Source: Chitinophaga sp. 180180018-3 (lineage in GTDB: Bacteria; Bacteroidota; Bacteroidia; Chitinophagales; Chitinophagaceae). From it: a stretch of 64,000 nucleotides of DNA. The stretch lies in contig NZ_CP140772.1 in the NCBI RefSeq assembly GCF_037893185.1, positions 3,720,001 to 3,784,000 of the forward strand, given 5' to 3'. Below, in pieces: positions 1-9,524 of the stretch. Within the stretch, counting starts at the first letter, position 1, and the number at the start of each line of letters is the position of its first letter. The position numbers and the translations under genes are program-made. The notes under the pieces were generated by a model, which saw only the letters and a list, made by a program, of their open reading frames with translations, was not told the origin of the DNA and ran no database searches.

Positions 1-23
1 CGGCTGATTTCTCAAACGACTGG

Positions 24-1967
24 CTACCCGCCGGCATGCAGGGTTTGCATGATCTTGGCATATAACTCAAGCGGATTGAAAGGTTTGATCACATAGTCGT
101 TCATCCCTGCATCCAGTACTCTCTGTGGGATTTCTGCGAGCGCGGAGGCAGTAAGGGCAATGATCGGCAACTGGCTGAACTGTCCGTTATTCATCTCCCT
201 GATCATTCTGCTGGCAGTATAACCATCCATAAGCGGCATCTGCAGATCCATCAATATGAGATCATACTGATGCTGTTGTACCTTCTCCACCGCTTCAATA
301 CCGGTTTTGGCATAGTCGACATCCATCCCCCATTTCTTCATAAACTTCCCGGCTACAATGATGTTCACCTCATTATCTTCCGCCAGCAGAATCTTATATC
401 CGTTCAGTCGTCCGAAGTCGTCTGCTGTACCATCGTAAATATACACGGGAGTTCTCGCACTCTTTTTAAAGCGGAGATTGAAGCTAAAGGCTGATCCTTT
501 CCCTACGGTACTTTGCACCGAAATCGTGCTTCCCTGCAGCTCTACAAGGCGCCTGGTAATAGCCAGGCCCAACCCGGTACCACCGTACTTCCTGGTAGTG
601 TCGGCACTTGCCTGGGTGAAGATCTCAAAAATATGATCCTGTAGCTCAGTGGCAATACCGATACCGGTATCTGTAACCACAAAATTTATGTCCACGGATT
701 CAGCTCTATTTTTCAGGAGAGAAAGATCAAGGATCACTGAACCTGCATTGGTAAATTTCAACGCATTGCTGACAAGGTTATTGAGGATCTGCGCCAGCCT
801 CACCGGATCACCGATGACCACTTCCGGCAAATCAGGATCTATCCTTACTTTGAAGCCGATTCCTTTTTCTTCTGCGTATGGCAGATGCCCTCGTTTGATA
901 TTACTGACCAGTTCTTTGAGACTAAAATCAATTTCCTCGAATACCACTTTGCCGGATTCAATTTTGCTGTAATCCAGAATGTCGTTGATCAGGCTTAACA
1001 GGTTTTCGCTGGAGAATTTAAGTATTTTAAGATTTTCTTCCTGCTCGGGCAGATACGCTTCCTGGAGCAACAGATGAGTCATGCCGATAACGGCATTCAT
1101 GGGAGTGCGTATCTCGTGGCTCATATTCGACAGGAACTGTTGCTTGGCAGTAGCCGCCTCTTCTGCTGCCTTCTTGGCTTTCAGCAGCTCTTCTTCCGCC
1201 AGTTTCCTGTCGGTAATATCCATGAGGGTACCTCTGATCTTCACCACTTTTCCGTCTCTGACAATGGGAACGCCAATCGTCCGGATCCAACGGTCTGTTC
1301 CTTTAGGACGCACTTCCAGGTCGAATGGCTTCTGGTGAAACATGGCTTCCTGGACATGCGTTTTAACCTTTTCTTCATCTTCATAAAAGGAGGCTCCGTC
1401 CAACAGGGATGTAGGTAACCTGCTACCGGCCCGTATAACATAAAAATATTTGGTAAAATAGAACGATTGGTTTTCCATATCGAACTCCCAGCCGCCGGTT
1501 TTGGTAAGCTCCTCGCCTGAATCAAGCAGGTCTATGTTTTTCTCCAGCTCCCTTTGCGCGGCGGTCAGCTCCTCTTCCGCCAGTTTCTGTTTGGTGATAT
1601 CAAGGGCAAAAGCTATTACCCCGCCCGGATGATCCGGGTCGGGGAATATCGTGCTATGTAACCATGTTTTCTTCCCATTTATCTCCAGTGGTGTGGTAAA
1701 TTCGCCGGTTTGGTCTGTCAGGGCCATATCCACCTGCTCCTTAGCACTGGGGAATACGTCTACGACTTTCTGGCCAGCGATTTCATTATCACTTAACCCG
1801 AGTGCCTTCAGCCCGGCTCCAATAGATAAACGGATTACTCCCTTTTTGTCTATCCGATAAATAATAACCGGCAGATTATAAAGTACTCCATTCAACAATC
1901 GGCTTATTTCTTCATTATTTGAGGGCGCATATTCCATTTTGGCTTGTTTAAACAGTAGGTGATCCAC
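24..1967 (-). CDS. Cytoplasmic hybrid sensor histidine kinase (PAS-PAS-HisKA-HATPase-REC)
   Basis: This 647-residue protein has the layout of a hybrid two-component kinase. A PAS domain lies at about residues 25-128, a second PAS/PAC at 148-256, then a short helical linker. HisKA carries the phospho-accepting His284 in SHEIRTP. The ATPase domain shows an N box near 396-404, DTGIGI at 433 and GGTGLGLA at 462. A receiver domain from about 523 has the acidic pocket D531, phospho-acceptor D574 and K628. No signal peptide or membrane segment is visible, so sensing should be cytoplasmic through the PAS domains. No HPt protein or partner regulator lies in this window. It sits 288 bp downstream of susD on the same strand, beyond a palindrome and a hairpin, so it is probably a separate unit. 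Met11 (start at 1937) is an alternative start. The signal and target cannot be read from sequence. Confidence 0.93.
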   Translation of the reverse strand: MDHLLFKQAKMEYAPSNNEEISRLLNGVLYNLPVIIYRIDKKGVIRLSIGAGLKALGLSDNEIAGQKVVDVFPSAKEQVDMALTDQTGEFTTPLEINGKKTWLHSTIFPDPDHPGGVIAFALDITKQKLAEEELTAAQRELEKNIDLLDSGEELTKTGGWEFDMENQSFYFTKYFYVIRAGSRLPTSLLDGASFYEDEEKVKTHVQEAMFHQKPFDLEVRPKGTDRWIRTIGVPIVRDGKVVKIRGTLMDITDRKLAEEELLKAKKAAEEAATAKQQFLSNMSHEIRTPMNAVIGMTHLLLQEAYLPEQEENLKILKFSSENLLSLINDILDYSKIESGKVVFEEIDFSLKELVSNIKRGHLPYAEEKGIGFKVRIDPDLPEVVIGDPVRLAQILNNLVSNALKFTNAGSVILDLSLLKNRAESVDINFVVTDTGIGIATELQDHIFEIFTQASADTTRKYGGTGLGLAITRRLVELQGSTISVQSTVGKGSAFSFNLRFKKSARTPVYIYDGTADDFGRLNGYKILLAEDNEVNIIVAGKFMKKWGMDVDYAKTGIEAVEKVQQHQYDLILMDLQMPLMDGYTASRMIREMNNGQFSQLPIIALTASALAEIPQRVLDAGMNDYVIKPFNPLELYAKIMQTLHAGG

Positions 1968-2176
1968 TAATTTAACAAAAAAGCCGCTGAATGGTTCTGT
2001 TAGCCTCCCAGGCTGAAGTTTTGAGGGTTATCCAGCGCCACGTCCGTCTTCTTTTCCTATCTTCCAGATCATATTTGTTTGTGCCAGCACAGATAAGATA
2101 CAGCATTGAAAGAGGAAATAAAAAACTGATTTTTTCTTCATATAGAACAAGATACAAAAAAGCCTGGCTGATACAC

Positions 2177-2204
2177 AAAGAAGGGAGCAAAAGCCCCCTT
2201 CTTT
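2177..2204 (-). terminator. Hairpin downstream of the first susCD operon
   Basis: The arms aaagaaggg (2177-2185) and cccttcttt (2196-2204) are perfectly complementary around a 10-nt loop. The hairpin lies about 50 nt past the susD stop codon. On the + strand it is followed by a T-rich run, so it could also work on readthrough from the other side. It is a likely intrinsic terminator separating susD from the kinase gene. Confidence 0.6.
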
Positions 2205-2230
2205 TTTGCATCCATCTTTACCGGGAATTA

Positions 2231-2248
2231 TTACACCAGCTGGTGTAA
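2231..2248. repeat. 18-bp perfect palindrome behind susD
   Basis: The bases ttacaccag / ctggtgtaa form a perfect palindrome with no loop, 7 bp after the susD stop codon. Lack of a loop fits a dimeric protein-binding site better than a terminator, but its position at the operon end leaves both open. Confidence 0.5.
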
Positions 2249-2255
2249 CAATCAG

Positions 2256-4001
2256 TTACTGCAACGGATCAAATGTACCGCCCCAATTATTATTCTGCAA
2301 CAGTTTCGGATTCCTGCTGATATAAGTAAGCGGAATACCGTAAATGTAATAGTCGTCTTTGATGGCGATATCAGCAATATCGGTTTTCACTACGGTAGTA
2401 GAGAAACGGGTCCATACCTGGTTGATATCATCCATTGGTTTTACATCGGACTGTCCCTGTTTCAGCAGGATGGCTACACCATGCCGCTGCGGCAGACTTC
2501 TCAGGTAGCCAAACATTTTCCAGCGGCGCAGATCGTCGAGACGTTTGCCTTCAAATGCAAACTCCACGAATCGTTCCTTTTGGTAAGCAGCGCGGATATC
2601 AGCGGTACTGGTGGCACTAAGACCATAATTCCCTCCTGCTCCCGGCGTAATACCAGCCCGGCCGCGAATACTGTAGAGTACATTCAGCGCATCGGCTGTT
2701 TTTCCTGCTTCATTGGCAGCTTCTCCGTAATTCATCAGTACTTCTGCATACCTGATCTCCGGCCAGTCTACCCCGGAATTGTAAACAGAGGTAGCCATGT
2801 TGGCGGTTTTATCGATAGCTTTGATCCGGTAGAAACTGGAGTTAGACCACAGCGGATCTGTAGTGATGGAGTTATGTGTGCCGATGATTCCTGTGCCGGA
2901 ATAATAATCAGTGATAGCGTCGAAATACGTCCACAGGTAGGTGTTCATGTTCTTCATCTTCGCCAGGTACTGGTACGGAGAACCGTTGTAGTAAATGGTT
3001 TCATAGAAGCGGTCATCACGACTTCTGAACAGCGTATCATACGACATCGTAGCCGGATTCCAGCTGGATCCGTCTTTCCGCGGGAATGCATTTACCAGTT
3101 CGAGCGAAGGACGGTCCTGGCCAGCCAGATCCTGGGAGAAATTAAGTGGAATCAATCCTCCCTGGAAATAAGTAGCCTGCGGATAATTATATCTTCTGAC
3201 CATGATCACTTCTTTATTCAGCTCATCATCCCATATTTTATTATAGGGAGCATACAATCCCTTACCCTTTGCATCGCACTGATTTTTTGCGGCCAGGCAG
3301 GCATCGTAGGCCTGTTGCCATTTTGCGGTACTATTGGCTGGATTAAAGAGCGGGCTTGCGAAAAACAGGAGTACACGTCCTTTAAAGGCCATAGCAGCGC
3401 ACTTATCAATCCGGCCCACATCTTCCCCTGCCCATACATCCGGCAGCATGCTGATGGCATCATCCAGGTCTTTTACAATCTGCGCAATGCACTCCGATGT
3501 TTTATTACGGGGCAATTGCAAAGCATTCAGATCTGTTGTAGCCGCCTGGGGTGCAGTGATAATAGGCACCCCGCCATAGCTTTTTGTAAGCGCGTAATAG
3601 GCCCAGGCGCGCCAGAACAATGCCTGGCCTTTCATTTGCTTCTTTGCCGCATCATCGAAGCTGGCATTATCCAGGCCGGAGAGAAAGATATTGATGGTGC
3701 GGATATTTTTAAACTGATCATTGTAGATATCATACGAATCGTAAGTAGCTCCGCCACGCATCCAGATATTGGTTTGCAGCTGATAAGACACTCCCTCGTC
3801 GGTATCGTTGCCGCTACCAGCCGGGTTACCCGGCATCATGTTCGCATATACATCATCCAGATAGGCTTTGGCAATCGCAGCATTCGTCCATACCTGCGAA
3901 GGATTCACCGCGGTTAAATTCGTTTTATCCAATACTTTGCTGCAACTACTCAGCAGCATGGCCGCACCGATCAGGGTGGATATAGTAAGATTCTTTTTCA
4001 T
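2256..4001 (-). CDS. SusD/RagB-family outer-membrane nutrient-binding lipoprotein
   Basis: This 581-residue protein begins with a lipoprotein signal ending in a lipobox at LSSC, so the mature chain starts at about Cys20 and is anchored in the outer membrane. The body has SusD-like features: an N-terminal helical repeat region with VNPSQVW and AFWRAWAYYALTKSYGG, and a C-terminal region with AFEGKRLDDLRRWKM. SusD proteins cap the SusC channel and bind the oligosaccharide substrate. The gene follows susC by 26 bp and is the last gene of the sigma-fecR-susC-susD set. Length is normal for the family. The ligand cannot be read from sequence; the nearby GH2, GH127 and GH51 enzymes suggest an arabinose/galactose-containing glycan, which is inference. 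Confidence 0.95.
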   Translation of the reverse strand: MKKNLTISTLIGAAMLLSSCSKVLDKTNLTAVNPSQVWTNAAIAKAYLDDVYANMMPGNPAGSGNDTDEGVSYQLQTNIWMRGGATYDSYDIYNDQFKNIRTINIFLSGLDNASFDDAAKKQMKGQALFWRAWAYYALTKSYGGVPIITAPQAATTDLNALQLPRNKTSECIAQIVKDLDDAISMLPDVWAGEDVGRIDKCAAMAFKGRVLLFFASPLFNPANSTAKWQQAYDACLAAKNQCDAKGKGLYAPYNKIWDDELNKEVIMVRRYNYPQATYFQGGLIPLNFSQDLAGQDRPSLELVNAFPRKDGSSWNPATMSYDTLFRSRDDRFYETIYYNGSPYQYLAKMKNMNTYLWTYFDAITDYYSGTGIIGTHNSITTDPLWSNSSFYRIKAIDKTANMATSVYNSGVDWPEIRYAEVLMNYGEAANEAGKTADALNVLYSIRGRAGITPGAGGNYGLSATSTADIRAAYQKERFVEFAFEGKRLDDLRRWKMFGYLRSLPQRHGVAILLKQGQSDVKPMDDINQVWTRFSTTVVKTDIADIAIKDDYYIYGIPLTYISRNPKLLQNNNWGGTFDPLQ

Positions 4002-4027
4002 TGTTTGATTTTTCCCGGTTTGAAAAT

Positions 4028-7000
4028 TTACAGGTTTACGTTAATGCCAAGCGAGTAAGACTTCATCATCGGATAGCTCATGAACTGGCTTAATTCCGGA
4101 TCATAGAACTTGAAGGCAGACAGGAGGAAAAGGTTGGTTCCTGATACGAAAACGGAAGCCGACTGTACGCCTACTCTCTTTGTCCATACGCTGGGAACGG
4201 TGTAGCCGAGCGACAAATACTTCAGTCTTACAAAGCTGCCATCATGTACATTGTAGGAAGAATTCATGTTAGCATACGTGGCATACTGGCTTCCCCAGGG
4301 GAACGGCTTAGGCCCTGAAGCGTTGGTATTTGTTTCTGTCCAGTAATCTTTCCAATAGTTGGTATATACCCAGTAGCTACCAACATTCCTGGAGAAAGCA
4401 TCGTTGTAAGTAGTTTTAAACCCTGCCAATCCTGCAAACTGTGCATCGAGCGTGAAGCCTTTATAGCTGAGGGTGAGGCCGAGGCCATATGAAATGGGCG
4501 CCTGTGCGAGTTGGTAGTCGGCCAGCTTTACACGGTCCCAGGTATCTACTTTGCCATCCGGTTTTCCATCAGGACCGCTGATATCTGCGAAGCTCAGCAT
4601 GCCCAGCACCGGCTTAACCCCATCAATGGTAAAGCCCTGAGGGAGCTTATCCAGATCCGCCTGGGTACGATAAATACCAGTAGCGAGATAACCGGAAATA
4701 TAATTGAGAGTTTTCCCGTTGGGATCGTCTACCGGTACAGCACCTGCAGCTACATCCTTTGTAATCACTTTATTGGTAGCCAGTCCCACATTACCCCGTA
4801 CTTTGAAAGAAAAGTCTCTTCCTATCTGTTTGCCATATCCCAGTTCCAGTTCAAACCCTTTGGCGTTTACCACGCCGTAGTTCACCGCCGGCAGGGAGGT
4901 ACCAAATTCGGCAGGGATAGCCAGTATCCTTGATCCGAGGATATCATAGGTATGACGGCGCCAGATTTCGGCTGTCAGCGTCAGGTTGCGAAGAATACTA
5001 ACGTCTACACCAAAGTTGGTGGAATTTGATTTCTCCCAGGTCAGGTTAGGATTGGGTATGCCACCATACGACAAGCGCGGATCGGTGGTACCGTTGGTGC
5101 CCAGGTAATAGCTGGAAGACTGGATATTGTACTGATCCTGCCATTTCCAGCCACCGATGGCGTCGTTTCCGGTAGCAGCAACAGAAAACCTTAGCTTCAG
5201 GAGATCGATGAACGAAAGTGATGTAATGTTTTTGAAGAATGGTTCATCAGAAATTTTCCATCCCACTGCTACTGAAGGAAACCAGCCCCATCTTTTGGAA
5301 GGTGCAAATTTAACAGAACCATCTCCCCTTACAGAGGCCGAAAACAGGTATTTCCCGGCGTAATCATAATTAATCCTGCCTATATAAGATAGTCTTCCAT
5401 CCTGTGTTTCAGAAGCATTATTGCTCCAGTTTTTACTATCACCACTGGCGGCAAAGAACTGATCTGTCGGGAAGAGCGGGAAATTATACCTGTAGGTAGA
5501 AAAGTAATTGTAATTGTATTCGTACTGTTCATATACGGCCAGGGCATCTACATGATGTTCCCCAAAATGCCTGTCGTAATTCAATTGAGCATTCAGCTGG
5601 TAGGAATTGGATTTATCATAACGGTAACCAATATACTCCGTACTCGGATCTCCGCTCAGTTGTGTGCCCAGTGGCTTAGTAACATCTACTACACCGTTCG
5701 GCGACATCGCATAGTTATACAGTAATTGTTTCTTCGCAAAATCTTTAATGCCACTGTTATTAATGTTACGGCTATACACAAGCCGTGCGGATAACCCCGG
5801 TACCACAGGTACCTTGTACTCAGCGCTTATCAGGGCATCTATCTGTTGATTCCCATTTCTCCAGTAACCACCATTTCTCATCATCTCTGCCATATTACCC
5901 AGCCAGCCAGGGTTTACCGGCTTACCATCTACATACGGGCGGGTACCAAACGCGTTATAAAACAGCTTGCCCCAGAGATTATTCAGGTCAACTGAACCAT
6001 AGTCATAAGTGAAATTAAAGCGCTGACGGGTGCCATTGCTGGTACTTAAATTCAGTCCTACAGTGAGGTCTTTCGTTACCTTTGCTGATACATTTCCACG
6101 AAGATTGTATTTATTGTACGAGACATTGGGCAGAAAGCCGTTCTCATTATAATAAGAACCGCCGATGTAGTAAGTTACACGCTCGCCGCCGCCGGCAATA
6201 CTGAGAGCATGGCGCTGGTTGGTAGGATTCCGGTATACTTCATTATACCAGGCCCGCCCGTCGGCATTCCATGATCTGACATCTGCTTCTTCTGCCGCGG
6301 AAATATTGTTATCTCCGAAAACATAACGGTTCAGTTTTAACGATGTAGTCAGGTCGAGGTAGCCCGGTACTTTACCTGTTCTTTCCATACCAAACGTTGA
6401 ACTGTAGCTCACAGTAGGCCTGCCGGAGTGGCCTGTTTTAGTAGTTACCAGTATTACACCGTTTGAAGAACGGCTACCGTAGATGGCCGCAGATGAAGCG
6501 TCTTTAAGCACTGAGATCTCATACACCTCATTAGGATCAAGCGCATCGAAACTGGTTTTGTCTCTTACCACTCCATCGATTACGTACACCGGATCTGTAT
6601 TTGAAGAACTGAAAGTTGAAAGCGCCCTGATACGTATACCAGATCCTATTCCCGGAGTTCCTGTATTACTTTGTACATAAACACCCGACAGTCGTCCGGC
6701 GAGTACGTTCGATAAATTCGACGTAGGTATCAATGCTACCTCGCTTGCTTTCATGGTAGTTACCGCGGAAGTAATATTAGCACGTTTCTGGGTACCATAA
6801 CCCACCACTACTACCTCATCCATTTTGCGTGTGGAAGGTTTCAATACTATTTTCAAATCAGTATTGCTGCCGGGTTTCATCTCCTGATCTTCGTATCCAA
6901 CGAAGGAAATCACCAACACATCCGTTGGTTCAGCAGCCAGTTTGAATACACCCTGGTTGTTGGTTACCGCGTTGCGTTTGCCTCCTTTAATTCGTATAGT

Positions 7001-7471
7001 CGCCCCCGGTAGTGGCGTACCTTTATCGTCCGTTACGGTTCCGGATATCTCCACTGGTGGCGGAGGTACAACCGCCGCCGGTTGTTCTTTTTTCTGTATG
7101 ACAACCGTTTTGTTCAGTATGACATAGCTCAATGATTCATCGCTTAAACAGGCATTCAATGTTTCGGTAAGACTGGCCTGACTCAGATCCAGTGTAATTT
7201 TTTTTACATTTTTCAGCAGACGGTCATTAATAAAGATCTGGTAATTGCTTTGTCTGCTGATTTCTCTAAAGACTTTTGGCAACGTAGCGTTTTTCACGTG
7301 CAGTGTGATGTTCTGGCCATTCCCCTTTGCAGCCACCTGCAAGCATACCGTCGTCAAAAGCAGGCCGGTCATTCTCATAATCGATGACATTTTGGTTGAG
7401 AGCGTGCCTCCATATCGCGGGCAGGCATCATTCTTTTGCATGAGGGCTTGCTCATGAAAGTTTAATTTCAT
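4028..7471 (-). CDS. SusC/RagA-family TonB-dependent outer-membrane transporter with STN domain
   Basis: This 1147-residue protein imports substrate across the outer membrane with TonB energy, in a complex with the SusD encoded just downstream. After a long Chitinophaga-style leader (hydrophobic part about residues 33-48) come a secretin/TonB short N-terminal (STN) domain at about 53-127, a proline stretch, a carboxypeptidase-regulatory-like domain at about 142-218, the plug with DEVVVVGYGTQ and YVIDGVV, and a beta-barrel ending in a terminal aromatic/hydrophobic strand. The STN domain is the part that signals to a FecR anti-sigma factor, and fecR lies directly upstream. The 128-bp gap to fecR probably holds the promoter. 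Met28 is a possible shorter start. Confidence 0.96.
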   Translation of the reverse strand: MKLNFHEQALMQKNDACPRYGGTLSTKMSSIMRMTGLLLTTVCLQVAAKGNGQNITLHVKNATLPKVFREISRQSNYQIFINDRLLKNVKKITLDLSQASLTETLNACLSDESLSYVILNKTVVIQKKEQPAAVVPPPPVEISGTVTDDKGTPLPGATIRIKGGKRNAVTNNQGVFKLAAEPTDVLVISFVGYEDQEMKPGSNTDLKIVLKPSTRKMDEVVVVGYGTQKRANITSAVTTMKASEVALIPTSNLSNVLAGRLSGVYVQSNTGTPGIGSGIRIRALSTFSSSNTDPVYVIDGVVRDKTSFDALDPNEVYEISVLKDASSAAIYGSRSSNGVILVTTKTGHSGRPTVSYSSTFGMERTGKVPGYLDLTTSLKLNRYVFGDNNISAAEEADVRSWNADGRAWYNEVYRNPTNQRHALSIAGGGERVTYYIGGSYYNENGFLPNVSYNKYNLRGNVSAKVTKDLTVGLNLSTSNGTRQRFNFTYDYGSVDLNNLWGKLFYNAFGTRPYVDGKPVNPGWLGNMAEMMRNGGYWRNGNQQIDALISAEYKVPVVPGLSARLVYSRNINNSGIKDFAKKQLLYNYAMSPNGVVDVTKPLGTQLSGDPSTEYIGYRYDKSNSYQLNAQLNYDRHFGEHHVDALAVYEQYEYNYNYFSTYRYNFPLFPTDQFFAASGDSKNWSNNASETQDGRLSYIGRINYDYAGKYLFSASVRGDGSVKFAPSKRWGWFPSVAVGWKISDEPFFKNITSLSFIDLLKLRFSVAATGNDAIGGWKWQDQYNIQSSSYYLGTNGTTDPRLSYGGIPNPNLTWEKSNSTNFGVDVSILRNLTLTAEIWRRHTYDILGSRILAIPAEFGTSLPAVNYGVVNAKGFELELGYGKQIGRDFSFKVRGNVGLATNKVITKDVAAGAVPVDDPNGKTLNYISGYLATGIYRTQADLDKLPQGFTIDGVKPVLGMLSFADISGPDGKPDGKVDTWDRVKLADYQLAQAPISYGLGLTLSYKGFTLDAQFAGLAGFKTTYNDAFSRNVGSYWVYTNYWKDYWTETNTNASGPKPFPWGSQYATYANMNSSYNVHDGSFVRLKYLSLGYTVPSVWTKRVGVQSASVFVSGTNLFLLSAFKFYDPELSQFMSYPMMKSYSLGINVNL

Positions 7472-7599
7472 AACTTCATTTTGTTTAGGTTGATAAAAAC
7501 ACTCTTAGCGGAATGTATATAGCATACCTGGACACTCTTCCGGCAGTGCACCACCACTGCCGGTTTTCATGCCAGCGTACTTTCTCTCTTATTTTGAAT

Positions 7600-8745
7600 T
7601 CAAGGATTAATGAATACTTTCTTTCCGTCTATTTTAGCTGAAACCCCGCTATAACTTAGTATTTTCAAAAATTCCGAAAGGCTTACGTCGCGCGATATTG
7701 AGCCGGTAAAATGTTCTGCGGGTATCCCGTGAGGGTACTGCGTGGTAATCCCGTACCAACGCTCAGCTTCCCGCATCAGGGTTTGAATATCTGTGCTTTC
7801 GAAAATAAAGAGATTGTTTTTCCAGGCAACAACGGCATCCAGGTCCGGATCATTGTCGAGCACGAATCGTTCGCCGGCGCTGAGTTGCTGGCCGGCAGCC
7901 AGGCGGGCCTGGAGCCCCGAGCTTTTGCGGGATACGGCTACCGCTCCCTGCAATAAGGTGATCCGGGCGTCTTGTGCACCGGGATAGGCATTTATGTTGA
8001 ATTGAGTTCCGAGTACCTGTATGGTCAGATCGCTCCCCTGACGTGCCACCACAAAGGGTTTGGTGGCATCAGCTGCTACATCGAAATAAGCCTCTCCGTT
8101 GATGGTTACTCTTCTTTCCTTCCCGGCAAAGGCGGCAGGATAAGTCAGCGATGACGCGGCATTCAGCCATACGCTGGTACCATCGGCCAGTACTACTGAT
8201 ATAGGCCGGCTGCCAACCGGTACTTTAATGGTATTGTATACAATTTCTTCTGAATTTCCTGCTCCCGAGTAAATGATCTGCCCCGCGGCATTTTTTGTGA
8301 TTTTGGTGTTGGTTTGCAGTGCCAGTACGCCTTTTCCGGCACTGTCCAATTCTATTTGTTCACCGTTTGCTAATGTGAGTACGGCCTTTGTTCCGGCAGG
8401 GGACTGTACATCTGCCAGTGGCGGATGTATGACTGCCGGCTGCTGCGTATGCTGTATATAATAGATCCCGGTGGCAACAGCCACCACTACCGCCGCAGCA
8501 ACAGCCCATTTCATACCAGCGTTCAGCAGGGTGCGGCGGGGCTTTTCAGCAGCTATTTTCTGCTTTAATGCCACCCAGCTATGCTCCCTGAATTCATCTT
8601 CCCGCTCATCAGTCAGGATCAGCTCCTTTTCTCCTGCGTTGACGGCATCGTACCATTGGTGCAGCAGAAGTATCTCCTCCCTGGTAGCGCTCCCATCCAG
8701 GTATTTCCCGGCAAGGCGACGTACTTCATCGGCGCTTAAATTCAT
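7600..8745 (-). CDS. FecR-family anti-sigma factor
   Basis: This 381-residue inner-membrane protein has an N-terminal cytoplasmic anti-sigma part (about 1-70), one membrane span at about 78-96 (AVAAAVVVAVATG), and a periplasmic FecR domain with the family hallmark of a VPVGSRPISVVLADGTSVWLN-like segment, then the GEAYFDV motif. The C-terminal DUF4974-like domain (about 310-381) resembles an STN fold. By family knowledge it holds the adjacent ECF sigma factor inactive until the STN domain of the partner SusC signals substrate. It lies 108 bp behind the sigma gene and 128 bp before susC, the usual order of a regulated susCD locus. Confidence 0.94.
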   Translation of the reverse strand: MNLSADEVRRLAGKYLDGSATREEILLLHQWYDAVNAGEKELILTDEREDEFREHSWVALKQKIAAEKPRRTLLNAGMKWAVAAAVVVAVATGIYYIQHTQQPAVIHPPLADVQSPAGTKAVLTLANGEQIELDSAGKGVLALQTNTKITKNAAGQIIYSGAGNSEEIVYNTIKVPVGSRPISVVLADGTSVWLNAASSLTYPAAFAGKERRVTINGEAYFDVAADATKPFVVARQGSDLTIQVLGTQFNINAYPGAQDARITLLQGAVAVSRKSSGLQARLAAGQQLSAGERFVLDNDPDLDAVVAWKNNLFIFESTDIQTLMREAERWYGITTQYPHGIPAEHFTGSISRDVSLSEFLKILSYSGVSAKIDGKKVFINP

Positions 8746-8853
8746 TGTTCCTGTTTTTAACGTGGCAATAAGTGCTATATAATAAGTAGAGACATGAAAG
8801 AAGAAAGTGTACGCAGCAAAACGCCACTTTTTTTAAACTTTTTTTTGGAAGAC

Positions 8854-9408
8854 TTACCAAAGGCTGCGCAAATGCCCTAATTGCTTGCGGATAAGAGACA
8901 TTACCTGCGTTACATAACGTTCCGCAGTACGGGGCGAAACTCCCAGCCGGGCGGCTACTTCGGGGAGTGGTTTATCCTGTAGTTTATGTTGAATGAAAAC
9001 AAGACTGTATTTTTCGGGCAAACTGTCTCCGGCATATCGGATAAGAATATCCAGCAGGTGTTTATTATCTATATCCGGACTTTCCGTTCTCTCCTGTCCG
9101 GCGGACATTTCGGCCATGCTATATACGTCAGTCCGCCTGTCTTCGTTGGCAAGATAACGGTATACCGCATACCTGGTCATGGCTGCGAGGTATTGCGACA
9201 AAAACTGAATGGAAATATTATCACGTTTTTTCCAGAGGTTTAAAAAGACATTCTGTACCACTTCCCTTGCATCTTCGGTATTACGCATGCGTTTGTGCGC
9301 TAAATACAACAGCCATTTCCAATACCTGTCATAGATTTCCCGGAACGCTCCTTCATCGCTCCTGTTCAGCAATTGCGCTAATTGTTCATCTGTATAATCA
9401 GTATACAT
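8854..9408 (-). CDS. ECF RNA polymerase sigma factor
   Basis: This 184-residue protein has sigma region 2 at about 20-85 (EIYDRYW, REVVQNVFLNLWKKRD) and a region 4 helix-turn-helix at about 128-175 (PEVAARLGVSPRTAERYV). Both belong to the FecI-like ECF group typical of Bacteroidota SusCD loci. It should direct RNA polymerase to the downstream susCD promoter when released by the FecR protein encoded next. The start at 9408 gives an N-terminus of normal length. A GH2 gene ends 116 bp upstream on the same strand. Confidence 0.93.
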   Translation of the reverse strand: MYTDYTDEQLAQLLNRSDEGAFREIYDRYWKWLLYLAHKRMRNTEDAREVVQNVFLNLWKKRDNISIQFLSQYLAAMTRYAVYRYLANEDRRTDVYSMAEMSAGQERTESPDIDNKHLLDILIRYAGDSLPEKYSLVFIQHKLQDKPLPEVAARLGVSPRTAERYVTQVMSLIRKQLGHLRSLW

Positions 9409-9524
9409 GAATATGGAAAGACGTGATAAAAAAACGTGAAACAGTGCTTATATAAATGTATATATTAAAGATTGTAAAAAATAGAATAATCAAAATAATA
9501 TTATCAATTGGCAATTTTTGATAA

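Larger units (their letters stand above)
1968..2255. other. Intergenic region between susD and the hybrid kinase
   Basis: These 288 bases hold the 18-bp palindrome and the hairpin listed separately, and presumably the kinase promoter. Small overlapping reading frames on both strands do not resemble any protein and are not credible genes. Confidence 0.6.

Noticed and set aside
1972..2248. Two overlapping frames of about 80 codons between susD and the kinase
   Set aside because: No domain, opposite strands in the same bases, and they cover the hairpin and palindrome.
2481..3917. 478-codon frame antisense to susD
   Set aside because: It is the opposite strand of a clear SusD gene and shows no domain; long antisense frames are common there.
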